Virus record (IMG/VR): IMGVR_UViG_3300046007_003513
Coordinates: 1-24,479 of that record
DNA length: 24,479 bases
Strand: one strand, 5' to 3'
DNA from: a virus
Shown here: piece by piece, positions 8,271 to 14,200 of the stretch
How positions within the stretch are numbered: the first letter of the stretch is position 1
Layout of the letters: each line of letters starts with the position of its first letter
Position numbers and translations under genes: made by a program
Notes under the pieces: generated by a model
The model's database searches: none
What the model saw: only the letters and a program-made list of their open reading frames with translations
Told to the model about the DNA's origin: nothing

Positions 8271-8799
8271 TGAACTTTATGTTTTAGTTGATACTCGTCA
8301 AAAAATAATCATTGATAAGATACAAAAACTTCCAGAAAACTGGAAAAATATTGCTGGTCTTTCTGGTTTAACTGACGAACAACTTAGTGACTTCAAGTGG
8401 GCAGGGTATGAACATTACGGATGGATAAAACTGAATTCACCTTCTTTGAATGACTATCATTCTAGTTCGGAAAATTTGGAGTTGAATAAAAATACTTTTA
8501 AGAAGTTAGTTTCTAATTTCAAAAAAGAAAAAATACTAGATGGAATTGAATATCAAGGAATAAAATTTACTGCTGATGAAAAAACTAGATATTCACTTTT
8601 TATTAAAAAATTGAGTAATCTAGATACAGTCAACTATAAATCTTTTAACAAGTACTATACTCTCACTAAAGAACAAATTATTGAAATCTGTGATATGATA
8701 GAAGAACGTATTCAAGATTGCTTTGACTGGGAAATGAAAATATATCAACAAATAGAATCCTGTAAGAAAATAACTGATTTTTTAAACATTAAATTATGA
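8260..8799 (+). CDS. 179-aa protein with DUF4376-like C-terminal half
   Basis: The ATG at 8260 lies inside the previous gene (11-nt overlap), and the stop overlaps the sulfotransferase start (ATGA). The N-terminal half has GLTDEQLSDFKWAGYEHYGW. The C-terminal half (EYQGIKFTADEKTRYSLFIK, then YYTLTKEQIIEICDMIEERI, then CFDWEMKI) has the spacing of DUF4376-type phage tail-region proteins: a short Y-x-G-x-x-F strand, a helical segment, a LT turn and a final long helix. That assignment is weak and from memory. If right, the protein is a tail accessory or assembly factor. Codons are strongly AT-biased, as in the next two genes. Confidence 0.7.
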   Translation: MNLDELYVLVDTRQKIIIDKIQKLPENWKNIAGLSGLTDEQLSDFKWAGYEHYGWIKLNSPSLNDYHSSSENLELNKNTFKKLVSNFKKEKILDGIEYQGIKFTADEKTRYSLFIKKLSNLDTVNYKSFNKYYTLTKEQIIEICDMIEERIQDCFDWEMKIYQQIESCKKITDFLNIKL

Positions 8800-9641
8800 A
8801 AACTATTGTCCCACTGACAGGAACTCCAAGATCTGGTTCTACATTATTGATGCACATTTTGAATCAAAATCCAGATTTTACAGTTGGTGCTGATTCTTCT
8901 TTACCTGTAGTTTTAAACAATATTAGATCCTTTGTTCAAGATAACACAACAACCGAACAATTGCCTAATAAAACTTTTAATGATTGTGTTTTGAAGTTTT
9001 GTAGATCAGGTTCAGAATCTTGGGTAAATGAAATTTGCCCAACAAATATTTTTTTAGATAAGTCTAGATATTGGTTATATCAATATCAGTTTATGTTTAA
9101 AGTATTTCCAAACATAAAAATGATATTGAACATTCGTGACCTTAGAGAAATTGTAAATTCAGTGGAAAAAATTCATCACAATTCTTTGTGCATGAACTTT
9201 CAAAATTATTATAATGGATTTGAAAAAGATTTTCTTCATCAAAGAGTTGATAATATATTAGATTTGTGGTTTATAAAGGAATCTCTTGTAAGTCTTAAAG
9301 AGTTAATTGAAGTTGCTCCAAAATGTAGAGATAACATTCTTATTTTTAGATATGAAAATCTTCTACAAGAACCTCAAGAATCTATGAATAGAATTTATGA
9401 TTTTTTAAAACTTCCTAAATTTAATCATGATTTTGAAAATATTCAAGATATGACTAATCATTTTGATAACATATACTTACCATACGGAAATCATAAAATT
9501 AGAAATAAATTAGAGAGATGTGATGAAGATCTTCCTTATCTTCCACAAAATTTTTGTGATTATATTATAGAAACTCATAAGTGGTATTATGAGCATTTTT
9601 ATCCTGAAATTTTAGAAGGGATGGTAGAGAATGATATTTAA
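8796..9641 (+). CDS. PAPS-dependent sulfotransferase
   Basis: The 281-aa protein has both PAPS-binding elements of sulfotransferases. The 5'-phosphosulfate loop is GTPRSGSTLLMHIL (from residue 9), matching the PxSGTT-type loop. The 3'-phosphate element is NIRDLREIVNS, with R114 and S122 eight residues apart, as in known family members. FRYENLLQEPQESMNRIYDF (from 184) is the typical later helix. The enzyme would move sulfate from PAPS to a hydroxyl or amine; the acceptor cannot be read. Its start overlaps the upstream stop (ATGA) and it overlaps the next gene by 11 nt, so it is co-transcribed with the second dioxygenase. A sulfotransferase in a phage tail region suggests decoration of a virion protein or host glycan (inference). 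Composition is very AT-rich. Confidence 0.88.
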   Translation: MKTIVPLTGTPRSGSTLLMHILNQNPDFTVGADSSLPVVLNNIRSFVQDNTTTEQLPNKTFNDCVLKFCRSGSESWVNEICPTNIFLDKSRYWLYQYQFMFKVFPNIKMILNIRDLREIVNSVEKIHHNSLCMNFQNYYNGFEKDFLHQRVDNILDLWFIKESLVSLKELIEVAPKCRDNILIFRYENLLQEPQESMNRIYDFLKLPKFNHDFENIQDMTNHFDNIYLPYGNHKIRNKLERCDEDLPYLPQNFCDYIIETHKWYYEHFYPEILEGMVENDI

Positions 9642-10143
9642 AACCATTTTCCTTCATAAAAAAATCATCACAAGAAAAGAACAAAAATTTTTATTAGATT
9701 GGATTTTTAAAAACGAAGACAAATTTCTTGCAAATTATGCTGGACCACATAGAAAATTTTTAACTCTTCATAAGACAGAAAATGTTCCTACATTGTTTTA
9801 TGAAATAAAAAAAAGAATTCTTGAAAGGGAAAAGATAACTGAATGGAAATTAGATCCTTTTTTTGGTGATATCATTACCTTCAATACCACAGGGGGTTTT
9901 ATTCATAATCATAAGGATGAGGCAGAACCAAACAAAGAACACATTCGATTTAATTTGTTTCTATCTAAACCAAAAAAAGGTGGAGATCCCATATTAATGG
10001 GTCAAAAGTTACACTTTGAAGAGCGAGAGTATATTAAGTATCATGTAAACAATCAGTGGCATAGTTCACTTCCTGTTGAGGGGAATAAACCCAGAATAGC
10101 GATATCCTATGGTATTTCTGTAATAGCACCACAAGACCCTTGA
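9631..10143 (+). CDS. second 2OG-Fe(II) dioxygenase (170 aa)
   Basis: Iron ligands are visible: HNHKD at 92-96 gives H94-x-D96 after GGF, and QWHSS gives the distal H144. PRIAISYG (from 154) supplies R155, the expected 2-oxoglutarate-binding Arg. IRFNLFLSKPKKGGDPI is the core strand pair. This is the canonical HxD...H arrangement, unlike the HxE of the first dioxygenase at 5993, so the two are not recent duplicates. The start overlaps the sulfotransferase by 11 nt. The TGA stop is embedded in the TTGACA of the next promoter. The substrate is unknown; protein side chains or small molecules are both possible for the family. Confidence 0.83.
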   Translation: MIFKTIFLHKKIITRKEQKFLLDWIFKNEDKFLANYAGPHRKFLTLHKTENVPTLFYEIKKRILEREKITEWKLDPFFGDIITFNTTGGFIHNHKDEAEPNKEHIRFNLFLSKPKKGGDPILMGQKLHFEEREYIKYHVNNQWHSSLPVEGNKPRIAISYGISVIAPQDP

Positions 10144-10168
10144 CAGGCGCCCCCAGATGCCCTATAAT
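10140..10168 (+). promoter_or_regulatory. perfect-consensus sigma70 promoter
   Basis: TTGACA at 10140-10145, a 17-bp spacer and TATAAT at 10163-10168. All twelve consensus bases and the optimal spacing are present. The -35 overlaps the stop codon of the dioxygenase. The predicted start near 10175 lies after the in-frame GTG at 10171, so translation should begin at the ATG at 10195. Confidence 0.93.
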
Positions 10169-10194
10169 ATGTGGGTAATCAACGAAACCACCCC

Positions 10195-10386
10195 ATGACT
10201 GCCAACACCGAAGAGTTTCTATCCCGCTGTGTCGTGGATACTCTGGCACGTAAGTTTTATTTGTATTCTAATGAAGGTGACGAGCGAATCGTAGAATGTG
10301 AGACTGTTGATCAGTTTATGAGTGTCCTGGATGTTGTCAGGAATCAAGTAAGCGAAGATTGTCTTGCCTACGCTAACCCTCTTTGA
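10195..10386 (+). CDS. 63-aa small early protein, function unknown
   Basis: The ATG at 10195 is chosen over the in-frame GTG at 10171 because the consensus promoter would start transcription near 10175. The protein is MTANTEEFLSRCVVDTLA, then KFYLYSNEGDERIVECE, then VDQFMSVLDVVRN: an alpha-beta-alpha outline with an acidic bias. I recall closely similar small proteins in cyanophages but know no function. The leader is about 20 nt with no clear Shine-Dalgarno. It is followed 3 nt later by the Phd-like gene, so the two form a small operon leading into the tRNAs. Confidence 0.78.
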   Translation: MTANTEEFLSRCVVDTLARKFYLYSNEGDERIVECETVDQFMSVLDVVRNQVSEDCLAYANPL

Positions 10387-10389
10387 AAA

Positions 10390-10563
10390 ATGGAAGTTTT
10401 CACTGTGGAAGAGTTTCAAGAAAGATTTGATGAACTTATGAGTCGTGTAGAGAACGGCGAGCACATAGGAATCGTTAATGAGGACGGGCAGGCAGCAGTG
10501 ATGATGCCCGTTGATGACGAACTCATACGAATACATACTGAGTTAAACAACGAAGCACAGTAG
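10390..10563 (+). CDS. Phd/YefM-like antitoxin-fold protein (57 aa), orphan
   Basis: The reading frame 10390-10563 encodes FTVEEFQERFDELMSRVENG, then EHIGIVNEDGQAAVMMPVDD. This is the N-terminal DNA-binding pattern of the Phd/YefM antitoxin family: helix-rich FQERFDELMSRVENGE, then strand-turn-strand IVNEDGQAAVMMP. In toxin-antitoxin modules it represses its operon and its C-terminal tail blocks the toxin. Here the C-terminal tail is only about ten residues (IRIHTELNNEAQ) and no toxin gene is adjacent; upstream is the 63-aa protein, downstream are tRNAs. It may therefore act as a small repressor or as an anti-toxin factor against a host system (inference). Confidence 0.75.
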   Translation: MEVFTVEEFQERFDELMSRVENGEHIGIVNEDGQAAVMMPVDDELIRIHTELNNEAQ

Positions 10564-10573
10564 TATTTGTATT

Positions 10574-10661
10574 GCGAGTGAGACTTGGTAGTCAGAGGAG
10601 TCTTATAAACTCTTTCCGCCAGATTAGCGGCTTTGACCTGGTTCAAATCCAGGCACTCGTA
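10574..10661 (+). tRNA. atypical class II tRNA-like gene, apparent anticodon UAU
   Basis: The acceptor stem GCGAGTG (10574-10580) pairs with CACTCGT (10654-10660; the outer pair is G:U) and the discriminator is A. The T arm is CCTGG-TTCAAAT-CCAGG. The anticodon stem GGAGT/ACTCT closes the loop CTTATAA, giving anticodon UAU. Between the anticodon stem and the T arm lie 23 nt with a CCGC/GCGG hairpin, so this is a long-variable-arm (Leu/Ser/Tyr class) shape. The D arm (GAC-TTGGTA-GTC) is short and the base after the acceptor is A, not U. The amino-acid identity cannot be stated; it may be a degenerate or non-canonical tRNA. Confidence 0.6.
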
Positions 10662-10663
10662 TT

Positions 10664-10686
10664 GCTATTCGGTATTTGCGAATAGC
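10664..10686 (+). other. 8-bp perfect hairpin between tRNA genes
   Basis: GCTATTCG (10664-10671), loop GTATTTG, then CGAATAGC (10679-10686). It lies between the first and second tRNAs. No U-run follows, so it is more likely an RNA-processing or stability element than a terminator (inference). Confidence 0.6.
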
Positions 10687-10690
10687 GAAC

Positions 10691-10763
10691 GCTCCTTTAG
10701 CAATCTGGCGAATGCAGCGAACTCATAATTCGCGTGAGGTCAGTTCGATCCTGACAAGGAGCA
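10691..10763 (+). tRNA. tRNA with CAU anticodon (Met or Ile2)
   Basis: A 73-nt cloverleaf. The acceptor GCTCCTT pairs perfectly with AAGGAGC and A is the discriminator. The D arm is GCA..TGC with CTGGCG in the loop. The anticodon arm is GCGAA-CTCATAA-TTCGC (anticodon CAU), the variable loop GTGAG, and the T arm GTCAG-TTCGATC-CTGAC. No CCA is encoded. A CAU anticodon means Met, or Ile2 if C34 is converted to lysidine. Consecutive C4-G69 and C5-G68 pairs are present, which I recall as TilS recognition elements, so Ile2 (reading AUA) is a real possibility. Confidence 0.92.
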
Positions 10764-10768
10764 CCTAC

Positions 10769-10851
10769 GGGGAGGTGGTGGAATCGGTAGACACACCAGA
10801 CTTAAAATCTGTTGGGCATTGCCCGTGGGGGTTCAAGTCCCCCTCTCCCTA
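10769..10851 (+). tRNA. tRNA-Leu (UAA)
   Basis: An 83-nt class II tRNA. The acceptor GGGGAGG pairs with TCTCCCT and A is the discriminator. T8-G9 is followed by the D arm GTG-GAATCGGTAGA-CAC. The anticodon loop CTTAAAA gives UAA, the variable arm is GGGC-ATT-GCCC, and the T arm is GGGGG-TTCAAGT-CCCCC. It reads UUA/UUG codons, which suits an AT-rich phage. It lies 5 nt after the CAU tRNA, so the tRNAs are probably processed from one transcript. Confidence 0.93.
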
Positions 10852-10855
10852 TAAA

Positions 10856-10863
10856 AATAAATA
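10856..10863 (+). promoter_or_regulatory. candidate late promoter (AATAAATA)
   Basis: Lies just after tRNA-Leu and 20 nt before the ATG at 10884. If used, transcription would begin near 10869. It is intergenic, unlike several other ATAAATA matches. Confidence 0.4.
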
Positions 10864-10883
10864 AGATATATGGGAAAACCCCT

Positions 10884-11189
10884 ATGTCTTATCGTATAGA
10901 TCACGCATATTGCTGGTACAATGATGGCAGTATGATTGTGAAAATGTATTTCATCAATCACATTCCTTTTACATTTGACGAACTTCCAGATGGTCATTTG
11001 TACGATCAAGATCTTTGTAGAGCAGCAGATAAGAATCGCACATTTGAACCAGACGATTTATACAGAAGTTCCTTCTACTTGATAGATGAGGAGGTTCATC
11101 CTTGCTTCTTTCCAGTTGAGTTAGAGAACCCTGAAGATATGCCAGATGACATTGAATATGAATATAATGAAGAGGATTTACTGGGATAA
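10884..11189 (+). CDS. 101-aa acidic protein, function unknown
   Basis: The ATG at 10884 is the first sensible start after the tRNAs; the frame upstream runs through tRNA-Leu. The protein starts MSYRIDHAYCWYNDGSMIV, has strands KMYFINHIPFTFDELPDGH and YRSSFYLIDEEVHPCFFPV, and ends in a very acidic tail (ENPEDMPDDIEYEYNEED). I did not recognise a family. Its beta-rich core and acidic tail would fit a small binding or mimic protein, but that is a guess. It is a single gene between tRNA-Leu and the 1784-aa structural gene; the ATAAATA motif at its end probably serves the next gene. Confidence 0.7.
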   Translation: MSYRIDHAYCWYNDGSMIVKMYFINHIPFTFDELPDGHLYDQDLCRAADKNRTFEPDDLYRSSFYLIDEEVHPCFFPVELENPEDMPDDIEYEYNEEDLLG

Positions 11190-11192
11190 ATA
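11185..11192 (+). promoter_or_regulatory. candidate late promoter (GATAAATA)
   Basis: Overlaps the end of the 101-aa gene and lies 32 nt before the ATG of the 1784-aa virion gene at 11225. Predicted start near 11198, giving a leader of about 27 nt. Confidence 0.45.
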
Positions 11193-11224
11193 AAAGATAG
11201 AAATATTTTGGCGAATATAATCCG

Positions 11225-14200
11225 ATGCCTCTTAATAAATTAGAGAATTTTGTTAAAAACACAGAGGGAAGAATTCTCTACGTTAATCCAAATGACATTG
11301 ACGCAACTGATAGTATTTCAAATCAGGGAAACTCCCTAACCCAACCTTTCAAAACAATTCAAAGAGCTCTTATTGAGTCGGCAAGATTCTCATACTTGAG
11401 AGGCAGCAATAACGATATTACAGAAAAAACAACCATTCTTCTGTTTCCTGGCGAGCACGTCATTGATAACAGACCTGGTTTTGCGATCAAAGATGTAGGT
11501 GGTGTTGCGACTGCGGTATCACCATCAGGAGCAGAGACGGCAGCACAAGATACTCTGACTCTGACATTATCCTCTAACTTTGATATCACACAAAACGACA
11601 ACATTCTCTACAAGTTTAACAGTATTAATGGTGGTGTTGTTGTTCCAAGAGGTACATCTATCGTTGGTCTTGACTTAAGAAAGACCAAACTGCGTCCAAA
11701 GTATGTTCCAAACCCAACTGATACAAGCGTAGAAAAGTCAGCGATCTTTAGAATCACTGGTGCTTGTTACTTCTGGCAGTTCTCTCTGTTTGATGGTGAT
11801 GAAACTGGTCTAGTTTATACGGATGATGCTGATTTCTCTGCGAATAATCAGTCAAAACCAACATTCTCTCACCATAAACTGACTTGCTTTGAGTATGCTG
11901 ATGGTGTCAATGTCCCACAGGGATATACGATCACCGATCTTGATATGTATTATAGCAAACTATCAAACGCATTTAATAGTGCGTCTGGTAGAGATATTGA
12001 TCAAAAGTACCCATCCGATACTCTTGGATTTGCCAAGCAGCGTCCAGAATGGGAAATCGTTGGTGCTTTTGCTCCCGATCCAGTTAATATTTCTGCGATT
12101 ATTTCTGGAGATGGATCAACTCCAGGAACCGTTATCACCGTAACAACCACATCGGCACACGGATTTACTGCTGGAACTCCAATTAAGATTAATGGAATCA
12201 GCACACTAGATTATAACATCTCAACAAAAGTTCAGAATGTTATCAGTGCGACACAATTCACTTATCTCCTTCCTTTTGTAAGAGATAATCTCCCTGCTTC
12301 TCCTGGTGTTGCTTCTGGAACCGTAACCATTGAAACTGATACGGTTTCTGGTGCTTCTCCATACATTTTCAACGTATCTCTGAGATCCGTATGGGGTATG
12401 AATGGAATGCTTGCTGATGGTAGCAAGGCATCTGGTTTCCGTTCAATGGTCGTGGCACAGTTCACCGCTGTTTCTCTACAAAAAGACGACCGTTCATTTG
12501 TAAAATATAACAAGACCTCTAGACTTTATGAAGGTATAACTGTTAATCTGACAAAAGGTGCTGCTCTTTCTGCGGCAGCATCATCTCTTGATCCAGCAAC
12601 AGTCTATCACCTAGATGCCGATGCGATTTACAGACACGGTTGGGAAACCAGTCACGTCAAAATGACAAATGATTCGTTCGTTCAGATCGTTTCTGTATTT
12701 GCGATTGGATTTAACAAGCACTTTGATTCTGAATCTGGTGGTGACGGATCTATTACCAACTCCAACTCCAACTTTGGTCAGATCTCGCTATCAGCAGATG
12801 GATTCAAAAAAGAAGCATTTGCGAAAGACAATAATGCCTATGTGACTTCTATTATTACTCCAAGAGCAAATGTAGAAGAAGAAGTCAACATTGACTGGAT
12901 CTCGCTTGATGTTGGACTAACAACCTCTGTCGGCATTTCAAGTCACCTGTATCTGTTTGGTTATAATGACCAAGACGATGCTCCACCAATCATCATTCAA
13001 GGTTATCGTATTGGTGCTAGACAGAACGATAAACTGTATGTAAACATCGGTTCTGGAACCAGTGAAGCATCAATCTGTATGCTTGACAATGTTCTTGGAT
13101 CAGGAACAACCATTGCTCAGGGTACAAGCGTATCGGAAAAGAACTATCCTGTTCTTTCTGGACCTTCATCTAATATCTTTACTCTTGGAACTCATCAGAT
13201 TCAAACTGGTGAAACAGTCAGAATCTTCAGTGATGATGGCGATCTGCCAGAAAACATTCTTGATAATACTCTTTACTATGCGATTCGCCAATCATCCACT
13301 GAAATTAAACTTGCTTCATCACAAACAAACGCAGAAAATGGATCAGCAGTTACTGTTTATGGTGGAGCAAAACTTTCCATTGTCAGCAGAGTATCTGATA
13401 AAAATGCTGGTGAGATTGGTTCACCAATTCAATGGGACACATTACGTTCTAATTGGTTTGTAAAAGCACAAACAAATAACCAAATCTACTCTGCGATTGC
13501 TTCTCAAGGCGTAGCAAATCTTACAGAAAGAACAAATGTATCTTTTGTCAAGAGAAAGGACGATCCAAGATCTCTGGACGAAAAACTCTATAAGGTTCGT
13601 GTCGTTATTCCAAAAGAATCCATTAACGGAAAAAATCCTAGCGATGGATTTATCATTCAAGAATCTAGCAGCACTGGTGCTAGAACCAATACTGACTTTA
13701 CACTCACATCAATCAGTGATACGGATTATGCGTATAATAGAAATCCAAGATTCATTGGTACTTGTTCTGTTTCTACTAACACAGTAACAGTTCTCGCAGA
13801 ACTTCCACACAACTTGAATGTTGGTGAGCAAATCATTGTTCGTAATGTAACCAGCACAACAAATACTGCTGGAACAAATGACATTGGATACAACGGAACC
13901 TTTGAAGTCACAGCAGTTGTTGACGACAAGAGATTTCAATATTCAACTACTGATGTTAATGGAGTCACTCATAGCGTCGGAACATTTACAAACAATGTAT
14001 CCACAAGAAATACATCACTGCCAAGATTTGAGAGAAATGATCTTAAGTCTAACTACTTTGTTTATAGAAGTGATGTCATCAGTCCTTATATCTTCAACAC
14101 TCAAGATGGAATCTACCATCTGTATGTTCTGAAGGCAGACAATGCGATTTCAACTGAATTTACTGGCCTTAAGTATAGTCAGAATGTTGTAGATTTGTAT

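Noticed and set aside
10219-10646. Open frames on the - strand opposite the 63-aa and Phd-like genes
   Set aside because: They overlap two well-supported + strand genes and a tRNA, with no promoter or Shine-Dalgarno on the - strand.
10676-10864. 62-aa open frame across the tRNA cluster
   Set aside because: It runs through two tRNA genes.
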